The notes under the pieces were generated by a model. It was given only the letters and a program-made list of their open reading frames with translations. It did not search any database and had not been told where the DNA came from. Shown one piece after another: positions 7,456 to 17,668 of a DNA stretch of 64,000 bases; positions within the stretch are counted from its first letter, which is position 1, and every line of letters starts with the position of its first letter. Origin of the DNA: Marinisporobacter sp. (GTDB taxonomy: Bacteria; Bacillota; Clostridia; Peptostreptococcales; Thermotaleaceae); assembly GCA_025210395.1 (NCBI GenBank), contig JAOARV010000003.1:21363-85362 (forward strand), written 5' to 3'. The position numbers and the translations under genes were made by a program.

Positions 7456-8757
7456 ATGAGAATGGTTGATTTGATTCAGAAGAAAAAACATGGAGAATCA
7501 CTCAATAAAGATGAAATTGATTTTATTGTTAAGGGATATACAAATGGTGAGATTCCAGAGTATCAAATGTCAGCTTTTTTAATGACAGTATGCTTTCAAG
7601 GAATGAATAAAGAAGAAATATCTAATTTAACCATTTCTTTTGTAAATTCTGGAGATCAAGTTGATTTATCAAGAATCGAAGGTGTAAAAGTTGACAAACA
7701 TTCAACAGGAGGAGTAGGAGACAAAATAAGCTTAATCGTAATACCACTGGTAGCTTCTGTCGGTATTCCTGTTGCAAAAATGTCAGGAAGAGGTCTTGGT
7801 CATACAGGAGGAACCATTGATAAATTAGAATCAATAAAAGGCTTTAAAACAGAATTAAGGGAAGAAGATTTTATTGCCAATGTAAATAAGCATAAGATGG
7901 CAATAGTAGGGCAATCATCAAATCTAACGCCAGCAGACAAAAAAACGTATGCCCTTAGAGACGTAACTGCTACTGTGAATAGTATTCCACTCATTGCAAG
8001 TAGTATTATGAGTAAAAAAATTGCATCAGGAGCAGATGCGATTGTGCTAGATGTAAAAGTAGGATCTGGTGCTTTCATGAAATCTGTTGAGCAAGCGAAG
8101 GAACTAGCTAGAACGATGGTTGACATAGGAGAAGCATTAAATAGAAAGACCGTGGCAGTTATTACAAACATGGATCAACCACTAGGACATGAAGTAGGGA
8201 ATGCAAATGAAATTAGAGAAGCAATAGAAGTATTAAGCGGAAAAGGATCAGAGGATGAAACTACTGTAGCTTTAACGATAGCATCTTATATGACAATACT
8301 AGGTGGAGCATTTGAAGATTTTGATACTGCTTATAAGAAGCTAAGTGAGATTATTAAATCTGGAAAGGCTATAGAAAAGCTAAAAGAAATGATTAGAATA
8401 CAAGGTGGAGATGATACTGTAGTTGATGATCCAAGTAAACTTCCAAATGCAAAGTATCACATTGAAGTAAAAGCAGCAGAAAGCGGATATATCAATGCTA
8501 TCAATGCAGAAAGTATAGGAATCGCAGCCATGCTACTAGGCGCAGGAAGAAAAACAAAAGCGGATATGATAGATTATGCAGCAGGAATAACCATCAATAA
8601 GAAAATTGGTGATCCGGTTGATTGTGGTGAGACATTATGCATCTTGCATACGAATTTAGAAGATAATAGCCAAGCAGAAGTAACAGCTAAAGGAGCTTTT
8701 GGTATCAGTAAAAGTAAGCCAGAACCAGTGAAGCATATATATGAAATTATATCATAG
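7456..8757 (+). CDS. pdp: pyrimidine-nucleoside phosphorylase
   Basis: The 433-residue enzyme phosphorolyses thymidine, deoxyuridine and uridine to the base and (deoxy)ribose 1-phosphate. The family signature SGRGLGHTGGTIDKLESI is intact, as are KVDKHSTGGVGDK and the phosphate-binding ALRDVTATV. The length equals that of the Bacillus enzyme. The start is the ATG eight bases after AGGAG; a GTG three codons earlier sits inside the ribosome site. It is expected to be co-transcribed with deoC, with a gap of about 90 bases, and ends at a clear terminator. Confidence 0.95.
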   Translation: MRMVDLIQKKKHGESLNKDEIDFIVKGYTNGEIPEYQMSAFLMTVCFQGMNKEEISNLTISFVNSGDQVDLSRIEGVKVDKHSTGGVGDKISLIVIPLVASVGIPVAKMSGRGLGHTGGTIDKLESIKGFKTELREEDFIANVNKHKMAIVGQSSNLTPADKKTYALRDVTATVNSIPLIASSIMSKKIASGADAIVLDVKVGSGAFMKSVEQAKELARTMVDIGEALNRKTVAVITNMDQPLGHEVGNANEIREAIEVLSGKGSEDETTVALTIASYMTILGGAFEDFDTAYKKLSEIIKSGKAIEKLKEMIRIQGGDDTVVDDPSKLPNAKYHIEVKAAESGYINAINAESIGIAAMLLGAGRKTKADMIDYAAGITINKKIGDPVDCGETLCILHTNLEDNSQAEVTAKGAFGISKSKPEPVKHIYEIIS

Positions 8758-8763
8758 GAAAAT

Positions 8764-8792
8764 AGACCCTTGTTCGAAGGGTTTATTTTTTT
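8764..8792 (+). terminator. terminator of the deoC-pdp operon
   Basis: GACCCTT pairs with AAGGGTT around GTTCG and is followed by a run of T residues. Confidence 0.85.
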
Positions 8793-9166
8793 ATTAACAC
8801 TAGCTTAAACTCGAATGAAAAGAAAAAATTCTATAAAAACTAAGTAAAAATATTAATAAAATAGGGAATGATTAAAAGAAGAAAATAAATATAATTTCTC
8901 AATTTTATATATTGGAAAATATCAAAATTTAAGGTATTATATAATATGACGGATTAACTTATAGAAAGAAAATTTTATGGAAATTTCACAAAATCTATAT
9001 GGTGAAAAGTTATTATTAAAACTAAAATATCTTTTATAGATCCTCGGGCTAAAGGTTGAAAAATACCAAAGAAGAGACTAAAAATAGGATCAAAGGTATT
9101 AAAGTTATGCTTATTTCTAATAATAAGCAAAGAGAAAATTACTTAGATATATGGGGGAATGTTTAG
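8793..9166 (+). other. 374-base spacer with a possible structured leader of speD
   Basis: No gene is seen. The last 120 bases hold a TGCTTATT/AATAAGCA hairpin at 9108-9129, about 25 bases before the ribosome site. AATACC (near 9062) could pair with GGTATT (near 9095). This may be a structured 5' leader, but it matches no riboswitch class I know. Confidence 0.3.
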
Positions 9167-9985
9167 TTGGCAAAAGATAATACAAACAAGATAAAATTAT
9201 ATGGGTTTAATAACCTAACAAAATCATTAAGTTTTAATATTTATGATATTTGTTATACAAAAACTGAAGAGGATAGAAAACGATATATTGAGTATATTGA
9301 TGAACAGTATAATTCTGAAAGATTAACAAGAATTTTAACAAATGTTACAGAAACCATAGGGGCGAGTGTTTTAAATGTTGCAAAACAAGATTATGATCCT
9401 CAAGGGGCAAGTGTAACACTATTGATTTCAGAAGAGGAAGTACCTCTATATGTATTAGATCCTTCTTGCAATAGAGGAATATTAACACCTGTTCGTGAAA
9501 ATATCGTTGGACATTTAGATAAAAGTCATGTAACGGTTCATACTTATCCTGAAAGTCATCCTCAAAATGATATTAGTACATTTCGGGTAGATATTGATGT
9601 GGCTACTTGTGGAGAAATTTCTCCCCTGAAAGCTTTAAATTATCTAATAGGCAGTTTTGATTCAGATATCATTACTATAGATTATAGAGTAAGAGGTTTT
9701 ACTAGAGATATAGATGGTAAAAAGCATTTTATAGATCACGATATTAACTCTATACAAAATTTTATTGCCAAAGAAACGATTAGGAGATATAGTTTAATTG
9801 ATATGAATATTTATCAATCAAATATATTCCATACAAAGATGAAATTAAAGGAATTTAAGCTAGATAATTATTTATTTGAAAAGAATGAAGTAGATTTAAG
9901 TGAAAAAGAGAAAGAAGATATTATTAAAAAGTTAGATAGAGAAATGACAGAAATCTTTTATGGGATTAATGTTCCAGAAGCTTAA
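9167..9985 (+). CDS. speD: S-adenosylmethionine decarboxylase proenzyme
   Basis: The 272-residue protein is the long, E. coli-type proenzyme that makes decarboxylated S-adenosylmethionine for spermidine synthesis. Self-cleavage before S120 ([14 protein letters not shown]) would create the pyruvoyl cofactor, and C148 (VATCGE) is the expected proton donor. The start is a TTG nine bases after GGGGG. No spermidine synthase gene lies beside it. The leader contains a hairpin close to the ribosome site. A two-part terminator region follows. Confidence 0.93.
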   Translation: MAKDNTNKIKLYGFNNLTKSLSFNIYDICYTKTEEDRKRYIEYIDEQYNSERLTRILTNVTETIGASVLNVAKQDYDPQGASVTLLISEEEVPLYVLDPSCNRGILTPVRENIVGHLDKSHVTVHTYPESHPQNDISTFRVDIDVATCGEISPLKALNYLIGSFDSDIITIDYRVRGFTRDIDGKKHFIDHDINSIQNFIAKETIRRYSLIDMNIYQSNIFHTKMKLKEFKLDNYLFEKNEVDLSEKEKEDIIKKLDREMTEIFYGINVPEA

Positions 9986-10007
9986 AGTTTACATGAAAGA
10001 AAATTTC

Positions 10008-10045
10008 ATGAGTTTAGAGAATTGTTCTCTAAGCTCATTTTTAAT
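10008..10045 (+). terminator. terminator of speD
   Basis: ATGAGTTTAGAGAA pairs with TTCTCTAAGCTCAT (14 base pairs with one G-U) around TTG and is followed by T residues. A second small hairpin, CATGAAA/TTTCATG, overlaps its 5' side. Confidence 0.85.
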
Positions 10046-10160
10046 AATAGGGGAATATGTTATACTGTAACCATGGCAATTGTATCTGCAAAATATTCAT
10101 AAGAAAAGCTCCCACTAAATAAAGTAGGATTTTTATAACATAAAGATGGAGATGATATAT

Positions 10161-12461
10161 ATGAAGATGTGTTCTGTTTGTAAGAAAAATATAGCTATTG
10201 TATTTACATCACAAATTGAAAATGGAAAAACTGAAATCAAAGGTTTATGTATAGAATGTGCAAAAAAGATGGGGATTCCTGTAGTAGACCAATTGATGAA
10301 GCAAGCTGGAATGAATCCAGAAGATATTGAGAATTTGACGGAACAAATGAAAGATATGTTTCAGGATATGGATATAGATGGAGTAGAGGATGAAAATTTC
10401 TTTGAGAATCTTGCTGAAGGAGGATTTTCCTTCATGAAAGAAGATTTTCAAAAAGAAGATGAAGAAGAAAAAGACAAACCTTCAGCCACGGTGAAGGAAG
10501 AGGTAAAGAATGAGAAAAAAAATAAAAAAGCTAAAAAGAAGAAGTTTTTAGAACAATATGGAACAAACTTAACAGAAAAAGCTAAAAATGATGAAGTAGA
10601 TAAGATTATTGGAAGAAATAAAGAAATTGATCGAGTGGTACAAATATTAAATAGAAGAACAAAGAATAATCCTATATTGATTGGGGAGCCAGGTGTTGGG
10701 AAAACTGCTATAGCAGAGGGACTCGCAGTTCGAATTGTGAATAAACAAGTTCCAGCAAAATTATTCAGCCATGAAATCTATCTTCTTGACTTGACCGCAG
10801 TTGTAGCAGGAACTCAATTTAGAGGGCAGTTTGAAGGACGTATGAAATCCATCATAAAAGAAGCAACAGAGTGTGGAAATGTGATTTTAGTCATTGATGA
10901 AGTCCATAATATCATGGGAGCTGGAGAAGTACATGGAGGAGTCATGAATGCAGCAAATATTTTAAAGCCAGCTCTTGCAAGAGGGGATATTCAGGTAATA
11001 GGTGCAACGACCCTTGAAGAATATAGAAAGCATATAGAAAAGGATGCTGCCCTTGAAAGAAGATTTCAGCCTGTTTTAGTAGAAGAACCTACTATTGATG
11101 AGACCATTGAAATATTAGAAGGAATAAAGGATTATTATGAAGATTATCATAAGGTGAAAATATCAAAAGACGCCATTGTAGCTGCTGCTAATTTATCCGA
11201 AAAATATATTACAGATCGATTCCTTCCTGATAAGGCTATTGATGTAATCGATGAAGCTGGTTCACGGGCGAATTTAAAAAACCAAGGACTTGTGGAAATG
11301 GAATCTTTAAAAGAGCAATTAAATAAAATAAAAGAAGAAAAAGAAAGAGCAGCTACCCAAAATGATTTTGAAAAAGCAGCAGCATGTAAAATGGAAGAAT
11401 TTAAAATAGAAGAAAAAATCAATAAAATAAAAGACAATTGTCAATTAGAAATTACTATAGAAGATATTGCCTTTGTGATCGAAGCTTGGACAAAAATTCC
11501 TGTCCAAAGGATTACAGAAGAAGAAGCCAAGAAGCTTTTAAATCTAGAGGATCGATTACATCAAAGAGTCATCGGACAACATGAGGCAGTTACTAGCTTA
11601 TCAAAAGCAATACGACGTAATCGTTCAGGCTTTAGAAAGAAGAAAAAACCTGCGTCATTTATTTTCGTAGGTCCTACTGGTGTGGGAAAAACAGAGCTCG
11701 TAAAGACACTGGCCTTTGAGCTTTTTGGAAGTGAAGAAGCGATGATCCGAATTGATATGTCTGAATATATGGAAAAGCATACGGTTTCTAAATTAATCGG
11801 AGCGCCTCCAGGATATATAGGATATGATCAAGGAGGACAGCTTACAGAAAAGGTAAGAAGAAAACCCTATTCAGTGATCCTTTTAGATGAAATAGAAAAA
11901 GCCCATGGGGATGTATTCAATATGCTTCTTCAAATTCTTGAAGATGGAAGATTAACAGATAGTCAAGGACGAACTGTATTTTTCGAGAATACAGTGATTG
12001 TTATGACTTCTAATGCAGGAACGAATTTTAAAACGAATAGCATTGGTTTTGGCAAAGACAATTATAATGCTTTAGAAAATCGTGTAAAGGACGCTTTAAG
12101 AGAAACCTTCAGACCAGAATTTTTAAACAGAGTAGATGAAACTATTACATTTACACATTTATCTAAAGAGGAATTAAGAAAGATTATTGATTTGATGTTA
12201 AAAGAAGTAATGGAGGAAGCCAAAGAAAAAGAAATAAAAATAAATGTTTCTGATGAAGTAAAAGATTTTATATTAGAAAAGGGATATGACAAAAAATATG
12301 GAGCAAGACCTTTAAGAAGAACGATTCAAAAATATATAGAAGATGAAATTGCTGAAAAATATCTATTAGGAGAGATTAAAGAAAATTCTAATGTACAAAT
12401 AGAATTAGAAGATGAGAAAATAGTAATAAATTCTACGATGAAAAATATACTGGATAAATAG
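10161..12461 (+). CDS. ClpE-like AAA+ unfoldase with N-terminal zinc finger
   Basis: The 766-residue protein begins with a zinc-ribbon (C4, C7, C30, C33) followed by an acidic, lysine-rich linker. It then has two AAA+ modules of the Hsp100 family. Walker A motifs are GEPGVGKT near 175-182 and GPTGVGKT near 504-511, and a UVR-like coiled segment lies between them near 400-425. IGF at about 628-630 is the loop that docks on ClpP, so it probably feeds proteins to ClpP for degradation. The zinc finger resembles ClpE rather than ClpC. The start was chosen nine bases after GGAG. No CtsR-type direct repeats or mcsA/mcsB genes are nearby, so its control is unclear. Confidence 0.9.
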   Translation: MKMCSVCKKNIAIVFTSQIENGKTEIKGLCIECAKKMGIPVVDQLMKQAGMNPEDIENLTEQMKDMFQDMDIDGVEDENFFENLAEGGFSFMKEDFQKEDEEEKDKPSATVKEEVKNEKKNKKAKKKKFLEQYGTNLTEKAKNDEVDKIIGRNKEIDRVVQILNRRTKNNPILIGEPGVGKTAIAEGLAVRIVNKQVPAKLFSHEIYLLDLTAVVAGTQFRGQFEGRMKSIIKEATECGNVILVIDEVHNIMGAGEVHGGVMNAANILKPALARGDIQVIGATTLEEYRKHIEKDAALERRFQPVLVEEPTIDETIEILEGIKDYYEDYHKVKISKDAIVAAANLSEKYITDRFLPDKAIDVIDEAGSRANLKNQGLVEMESLKEQLNKIKEEKERAATQNDFEKAAACKMEEFKIEEKINKIKDNCQLEITIEDIAFVIEAWTKIPVQRITEEEAKKLLNLEDRLHQRVIGQHEAVTSLSKAIRRNRSGFRKKKKPASFIFVGPTGVGKTELVKTLAFELFGSEEAMIRIDMSEYMEKHTVSKLIGAPPGYIGYDQGGQLTEKVRRKPYSVILLDEIEKAHGDVFNMLLQILEDGRLTDSQGRTVFFENTVIVMTSNAGTNFKTNSIGFGKDNYNALENRVKDALRETFRPEFLNRVDETITFTHLSKEELRKIIDLMLKEVMEEAKEKEIKINVSDEVKDFILEKGYDKKYGARPLRRTIQKYIEDEIAEKYLLGEIKENSNVQIELEDEKIVINSTMKNILDK

Positions 12462-12466
12462 AAAAT

Positions 12467-12512
12467 AAAAAAATCAGTCCAAATGATTATTTTGGGCTGA
12501 TTTTTATTTTTG
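12467..12512 (+). terminator. terminator of the ClpE-like gene
   Basis: AAAATCAGTCCAAA pairs with TTTGGGCTGATTTT across a six-base loop and is followed by T residues. Confidence 0.85.
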
Positions 12513-12637
12513 TAAAAATAGAATCAAGTTGAATGGAAAATTTATAAAGATAGTAAAATTTATTTCATGTACACATAATAATCATAGGTGGTTAGTAAAT
12601 AAATTCAGATTAACATTTTATGAAGGGATGAAAAGAG

Positions 12638-13579
12638 ATGATGAAAAAAGGATTTATTTTTATATTAATTCTGAGCTTGTTGATGATGGTTGGATGTAGT
12701 CAAAAGGAATATTTAAAGAACTTTACTGCTGATCCATCTAAAACAGATGAATATGATGTAACAATGAAAAGAGATTTATTATGCTTAATGATGGCGTATC
12801 CTGAAGATATTACTGGAGTAGAAGAAGGGGAAAAAGATAGGGTTTATATCCTTATGAAATCAGGAAAGAAAATTCTTTATGATGATAAAGAGAAGAAGAA
12901 TGAGCAACAAAAGCTTCAAAATCCAGATTTACAAGATATGATGGAACAAATCTATCCTCTTGCGCCTAGTCATTGCTTAATGGAGAAGGGCTATGACCCT
13001 GGTCGCATCCGCGTATATTCCTTATTAAAAGAAGTATATGGAGGATCAAGGAATCAGATTGAGTCCAATCTTAAGAATCTAAAAATTGGTTATAAATATT
13101 ATCCATTTAATCAAAATAATAAAGCGAGAGAAGCTTTAAAAAAAGCCGTAGGGGAAAGTCTTCTTTTAGCACAAAAGAAACAAAAGCTATATACTTTTAT
13201 AGTTCCTCCTAGTGGAACCTTTAATTATCGTTTAATTGCAGGAACAAATCGACTAAGCCCTCATTCCTTTGGAACCGCCATTGATCTTAAAAGGGATAAA
13301 AGAGATTATTGGAAGTGGACATGTCGTGAGGAGGGAGAAAAAAGATTGAAGGGTTATCCACGAGAGATCGTACAGATCTTTGAAAAAAATAATTTTATTT
13401 GGGGCGGAAAGTGGGCACATTTTGATATTCTTCATTTTGAATATCGACCAGAGCTCATTTTAAAGGCAAGATGTTTTTCAAGTAGATCTGATAATAATCA
13501 AATCTGGTATGATGGCGTAAATACTGGGGATATAAGCATAAAAAAATATATTCAGCTAATTGAGAAAGGGTTAAAATAA
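12638..13579 (+). CDS. M15-family D-Ala-D-Ala carboxypeptidase-like lipoprotein
   Basis: The 313-residue protein starts with a lipoprotein signal ending at C20 (LLMMVGC), so it should be anchored to the outer face of the membrane. The C-terminal half carries the zinc-peptidase motifs of family M15: H209 and D216 in SPHSFGTAIDL, and H266 in the WAHFDILHFEYRP block. It probably trims peptidoglycan stem peptides. The central region (residues 100-180) has no recognised domain. It is a single gene with its own terminator and no visible cell-wall partners. Confidence 0.87.
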   Translation: MMKKGFIFILILSLLMMVGCSQKEYLKNFTADPSKTDEYDVTMKRDLLCLMMAYPEDITGVEEGEKDRVYILMKSGKKILYDDKEKKNEQQKLQNPDLQDMMEQIYPLAPSHCLMEKGYDPGRIRVYSLLKEVYGGSRNQIESNLKNLKIGYKYYPFNQNNKAREALKKAVGESLLLAQKKQKLYTFIVPPSGTFNYRLIAGTNRLSPHSFGTAIDLKRDKRDYWKWTCREEGEKRLKGYPREIVQIFEKNNFIWGGKWAHFDILHFEYRPELILKARCFSSRSDNNQIWYDGVNTGDISIKKYIQLIEKGLK

Positions 13580-13606
13580 AGCTTGCCAAAAATTTGGCAA
13601 GCTTTA
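13577..13606. terminator. bidirectional terminator between the M15 peptidase and ilvE genes
   Basis: TAAAGCTTGCCAAA pairs with TTTGGCAAGCTTTA around AA. The two genes converge on it. Confidence 0.85.
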
Positions 13607-13608
13607 GC

Positions 13609-14634
13609 TTATTTAACTTCTACAATCCATCCTTCAGGAGCTTCTACATCTCCAAATTGAATACCATAAAGGGTATCATACAGTTTTTTTGTAAAAGGAC
13701 CAACTTCTGTTTCGCTATGGAATACATGAAGATCTCCTTTATATTGTATGCCACCAATAGGTGTTATAACAGCAGCAGTTCCACATGCACCTGCTTCTTT
13801 AAATTCGTCTAAGTTATTGATATGAACATCTCTTTCTGCTACTTCTATTTTTAAGTATTCTTTTGCAATATGTAGTAAAGAGTATTTTGTAATACTAGGA
13901 AGAATAGAGGGTGATTTTGGTGTTATGAATTGATTATCCTTAGTAATACCAAAGAAATTAGCTGCGCCAACTTCCTCTATTTTTGTATGGGTCATTGGAT
14001 CAAGATAAATACAATCAGCAAAACCTTTTTCAGCAGCTAGTTCATGAGGATAAAGGCTTCCAGCATAGTTACCTCCAACCTTTGCTGCTCCTGTTCCGTA
14101 TGGTGCTGCTCTGTCATATTCTGAAACAATAAAGTTTACAGGAGTCATTCCTCCTTTGAAATAAGGACCTACAGGAAGACAAAATATACAGAATATGTAT
14201 TCAGAAGCTGGTTTTACTCCTACATTATCTCCTACACCAATAACAAAGGGTCTAAGATAAAGGGTCGCACCAGTTCCATAAGGTGGAACATAATGTTCAT
14301 TAGCTTTAACCACTTGAATACAAGCATCTATAAATTTTTCTTCTGGTATTTCAGGCATTAAAATACGTTTACAACTGTCATTCAGACGTTTTGCATTTCG
14401 ATCAGGTCTGAATAATTGGATTTTGCCTTGTTTTGTACGATATGCTTTTAATCCTTCAAAACATTGTTGTCCATAATGAAGGGCTGTGGAAGCTTCACTA
14501 ATAGAAAGCTTATTATCTTCAACTAATTTTCCTTCATCCCATTGACCATCTTTCCATCGTGAAACATAACGTAGATCTGTTTTAATATAACTAAATCCTA
14601 GGTTGTTCCAATCGATATTTACTGTTTTGCTCAT
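13609..14634 (-). CDS. ilvE: branched-chain-amino-acid aminotransferase
   Basis: The 341-residue fold-type IV PLP enzyme exchanges amino groups between leucine, isoleucine or valine and 2-oxoglutarate. The PLP lysine is K185 in [13 protein letters not shown]. The family patterns [23 protein letters not shown] and the late [13 protein letters not shown] are present. The length fits the eukaryote-like branch common in Firmicutes. GAGGGG lies before the ATG. A palindrome resembling a CodY box lies just upstream of the ribosome site. No other branched-chain biosynthesis genes are adjacent. Confidence 0.95.
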   Translation of the reverse strand: MSKTVNIDWNNLGFSYIKTDLRYVSRWKDGQWDEGKLVEDNKLSISEASTALHYGQQCFEGLKAYRTKQGKIQLFRPDRNAKRLNDSCKRILMPEIPEEKFIDACIQVVKANEHYVPPYGTGATLYLRPFVIGVGDNVGVKPASEYIFCIFCLPVGPYFKGGMTPVNFIVSEYDRAAPYGTGAAKVGGNYAGSLYPHELAAEKGFADCIYLDPMTHTKIEEVGAANFFGITKDNQFITPKSPSILPSITKYSLLHIAKEYLKIEVAERDVHINNLDEFKEAGACGTAAVITPIGGIQYKGDLHVFHSETEVGPFTKKLYDTLYGIQFGDVEAPEGWIVEVK

Positions 14635-14658
14635 AGTACCCCTCCTCGAAAAAAAATG

Positions 14659-14673
14659 AATTTTTCAAAAATT
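14659..14673 (-). promoter_or_regulatory. CodY-box-like palindrome upstream of ilvE
   Basis: AATTTTTCAAAAATT is a perfect palindrome matching the CodY consensus at 12 of 15 positions. CodY commonly represses branched-chain amino acid genes. In DNA this AT-rich such a match can occur by chance. Confidence 0.3.
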
Positions 14674-15058
14674 ACAAGTAAAAAATATAGTAAATCTAAG
14701 AAAAGTAGTGTGAATAGATTTACTTTTCTATATAAATTGAAAAATGATACATATACCTATTATAGCATAATAAAGAAGTATATATTACACTATTCATAAG
14801 ATTGATAAATATTTTTACAGTTATTATATACCTTTGGATTTTATGTAAAATATTTCAAAGTCCATAGAATAAAAGTCAAAAGATGATTGAATTTTGTAGA
14901 GAAATAAGGCGTGTTTATGAAGATGATTATTAAGGCTATAGCTAATGAAGCAGCGTTACACCTTTGCAAAAATATATTTTAAAAAATCTAGTATAGATTT
15001 TGTGTAAATTATATGATATTATTATTTTTCGTGACACTATAAGAATTGGAGGAAATGT
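14674..15058. other. long divergent intergenic region between ilvE and the SulP permease gene
   Basis: AT-rich and without a convincing gene. A 16-codon frame near 14883 starts with MIEFCREIRRVYEDDY and then stops; it could be a fragment of a lost gene. The promoters for both flanking genes must lie here, but I cannot place them securely. Confidence 0.35.
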
Positions 15059-16591
15059 ATGTTATTTAATCAAGAAAAAGTTGAAACCATGAATGTAAAA
15101 AACGAAATTTTATCAGGACTCACAGTGGCTTTGGCATTGGTACCAGAAGCTGTAGCTTTTGCCCTTGTAGCAGGAGTTAAGCCATTAGTAGGATTATATG
15201 CAGCTTTTTTAGTGGGACTGATTACTTCTGTTTTTGGAGGAAGACCAGGAATGATTTCTGGAGCTACAGGGGGACTTGCTGTTGTGATGGTAGCACTTGT
15301 AGCACAGCATGGAGTAGAATATTTATTTGCAGCAGTAGTTGTAATGGGGATCATACAAATATTAGTAGGGGTATTAAAACTGGGAAAATTTGTAAGAATT
15401 ATTCCTCATCCGGTTATGCTAGGATTTGTAAATGGATTGGCTATTGTGATTTTTTTAGCTCAATTAAACCAATTTAAAGTAGCAGCTAGTGATGGAGCAC
15501 TACATTGGATGATGGGTACAGAGTTATGGATTATGATAGGCTTAGTAGCGCTTACTATGATGATTATTTATATTTTGCCTAAATTAACAAAAGCAATACC
15601 CGCATCTTTATTTGCAATTATTGTTGTATCGGTACTGGTAAATATTTTCAATTTAGATACAAGAACGGTTGGGGATATTGCTCGTGTTGGCGGAGGATTT
15701 CCAGCCTTTCATATGCCGAATGTACCTATAAATTTAGAAACTCTTAAAATTATATTCCCCTATGCAGTTATTTTTGCGGCAGTAGGACTTATTGAATCTC
15801 TTATGACTTTAACATTAGTAGATGAAATTACAGATACAAGAGGTAGAAGTAATAAAGAATGTATGGGACAAGGACTTGCTAATATCATAACAGGCTTTTT
15901 CGGAGGAATGGGTGGTTGTGCAATGATTGGGCAGAGTATGATCAATATTAATTCTGGAGGGCGTAGAAGATTATCTGGAATTTCAGCATCCTTATTCTTA
16001 TTAGGATTTATATTGTTTGCATCTGATTTGATCGAAAAAATTCCTCTAGCAGCATTAACGGGCGTAATGTTTATGGTAGTGATTGCAACCTTTGAATGGG
16101 CGAGCTTTAGAATTATGAGAAATATTCCAAAGGCAGATGCTTTTGTGATTGTTTTAGTTTCAGTAGTTACTGTATTTGAAGATTTAGCCATTGCAGTAGG
16201 GGTAGGAGTAATTGTATCCTCTTTAGTGTTTGCTTGGGAAAAAGGGAAAAGAATAGATGTGAATACACATATGGAAGAAAATGGAACAAAAATATATCAA
16301 ATAAGAGGAGCTTTATTTTTTGGTTCTTCGCGTAACTTTATAGAAGCCTTTGATATTAAAAACGATCCAGAAGATATTATAATAGATTTTATGCATGCGA
16401 GAGTTTTTGATCATACAGGGATAGAAAGTATCAATACGTTAACAGGAAAATATAAAAGCTTAGGGAAAAAGCTTCATTTAAGGCATTTAAGCACAGAATG
16501 CTATGGGTTTATTCAAGATGCAAAAGAAATTGTTGAAGTAAATATTATTGAAGATCCAAAATATCATATTGCATTGAATGAGTTAGGATAA
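15059..16591 (+). CDS. SulP-family anion permease with C-terminal STAS domain
   Basis: The 510-residue membrane protein has the SulP fold: a transporter domain of many helices up to about residue 400, and a cytoplasmic STAS domain in the last 110 residues. Family features include ALALVPEAVAFALVAGV in the first helix and ISGATGGLAVVMVAL in the re-entrant third segment. SulP proteins carry sulfate, bicarbonate or dicarboxylates; the sequence alone does not decide which. GGAGG lies before the ATG. It is a single gene with a strong terminator and no sulfate-assimilation or carbonic anhydrase gene beside it. Confidence 0.9.
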   Translation: MLFNQEKVETMNVKNEILSGLTVALALVPEAVAFALVAGVKPLVGLYAAFLVGLITSVFGGRPGMISGATGGLAVVMVALVAQHGVEYLFAAVVVMGIIQILVGVLKLGKFVRIIPHPVMLGFVNGLAIVIFLAQLNQFKVAASDGALHWMMGTELWIMIGLVALTMMIIYILPKLTKAIPASLFAIIVVSVLVNIFNLDTRTVGDIARVGGGFPAFHMPNVPINLETLKIIFPYAVIFAAVGLIESLMTLTLVDEITDTRGRSNKECMGQGLANIITGFFGGMGGCAMIGQSMININSGGRRRLSGISASLFLLGFILFASDLIEKIPLAALTGVMFMVVIATFEWASFRIMRNIPKADAFVIVLVSVVTVFEDLAIAVGVGVIVSSLVFAWEKGKRIDVNTHMEENGTKIYQIRGALFFGSSRNFIEAFDIKNDPEDIIIDFMHARVFDHTGIESINTLTGKYKSLGKKLHLRHLSTECYGFIQDAKEIVEVNIIEDPKYHIALNELG

Positions 16592-16602
16592 TTGAAAATG
16601 AA

Positions 16603-16648
16603 TCATATAAAAAAGGACCATTCCCATATAGGGAATAGGTCCTTTTGA
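16603..16648. terminator. bidirectional terminator between the SulP and EamA genes
   Basis: AAAAGGACC..ATTCCC pairs with GGGAAT..GGTCCTTTT around ATATA, with T-rich flanks on both strands. The two genes converge here. Confidence 0.85.
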
Positions 16649-16688
16649 ATACACATGAAAAAATTAATGATAAAATAGAATGCTGATC

Positions 16689-17621
16689 TTAAGAATAAGA
16701 AAGCTTGTGGTTATTTTTTTTCTTAGTGGATGTTTTTACTTTAAACTGAATTAATACGACTGCAAATAGGATAGAAGCTATTCCCATGATTTGAGGCATT
16801 TCTAATGTTTCTTTGTAAATCACGTATCCTAATATAGCAGCAATAATCGGTTCGATACTACATATAATACTAGCTTTACCAGATTCAATATATTGTAATG
16901 CTTTTATAAATAATCCATTAGGAATAACTGTTGCTACAAAGCCTATTGCAATGATATAGAAAATAGACGTTAAGCTATTCGTTTTCTCTATTAAAGATAC
17001 AGGAGATCTAAAGAGCCATAAAAAAAGTGAAGCAAATATAAAAGAATATACTAAAAGGGTTTTAGGAGAATATTTTTTTGCACCAAGCTTACCTAAAATA
17101 TTTTGAAGGGCAACGGTAAAACCTGATAATACACCCATGCCTATTCCAAATAGATTATCAAATTTTAATGCTTCAGGGTCATAGCCTTTAGAAATCAAAA
17201 AGCATCCAACAATGGATAAAATAAGAGCAAGCGTTGTCTGCAATGTAAATTTTTCTTTGAATATAAAATAAGACATAATCATTACAAAAATTGGATTTGT
17301 AAATAATAAAACAGAAGCCGTTGCAATACTAGTATATTTTACTGCATAGGTAAAAGAAATAAACATGCCATCTAATGCAACAATTCCATAAAACATAAAA
17401 AATAGAATACTCTTAAAATCAGTTTTAAAGCATTTTGGATCTTTTATTAAATTATAGATCACATAAAAAATTACTGCTACTGTGGGTCTAAGGGCTGATA
17501 TAGAGAGATCATCAAAGCCTAATTCACTTAGTTTTCTTGTAAGTATTGCCATCATGCCCCAACAGGCTGCGCAGATGACAACAAATAAGTAACCTTCCTT
17601 GAGTTTCTTTGAATCATTCAT
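16689..17621 (-). CDS. EamA/DMT-family exporter under leader-RNA control
   Basis: The 310-residue protein has ten predicted membrane helices arranged as two EamA repeats. Telling stretches are CWGMMAILTRKLSELGF near the start and YIESGKASIICSIEPIIAAI in helix eight to nine. The C-terminus is basic (KKKNNHK) and lies in the cytoplasm. ACAAGGAGG precedes the ATG. It is expressed from an excellent promoter through a leader of about 175 bases that contains alternative hairpins and a terminator. Expression therefore probably responds to the exported compound or a related metabolite. The substrate is not known from sequence. Confidence 0.87.
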   Translation of the reverse strand: MNDSKKLKEGYLFVVICAACWGMMAILTRKLSELGFDDLSISALRPTVAVIFYVIYNLIKDPKCFKTDFKSILFFMFYGIVALDGMFISFTYAVKYTSIATASVLLFTNPIFVMIMSYFIFKEKFTLQTTLALILSIVGCFLISKGYDPEALKFDNLFGIGMGVLSGFTVALQNILGKLGAKKYSPKTLLVYSFIFASLFLWLFRSPVSLIEKTNSLTSIFYIIAIGFVATVIPNGLFIKALQYIESGKASIICSIEPIIAAILGYVIYKETLEMPQIMGIASILFAVVLIQFKVKTSTKKKNNHKLSYS

Positions 17622-17668
17622 TTGTACTACCTCCTTGTAAGATAAATATTAAATATAAAAAATAAAAA

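Noticed and set aside
10046..10160. CtsR-type heat-shock operator before the ClpE-like gene
   Set aside because: I looked for the GGTCAAA direct repeats and did not find them.
15070..16191. Minus-strand frames inside the SulP permease gene
   Set aside because: They are antisense shadows of hydrophobic codons; composition is Thr/Pro/Ala-rich and no start signal is present.
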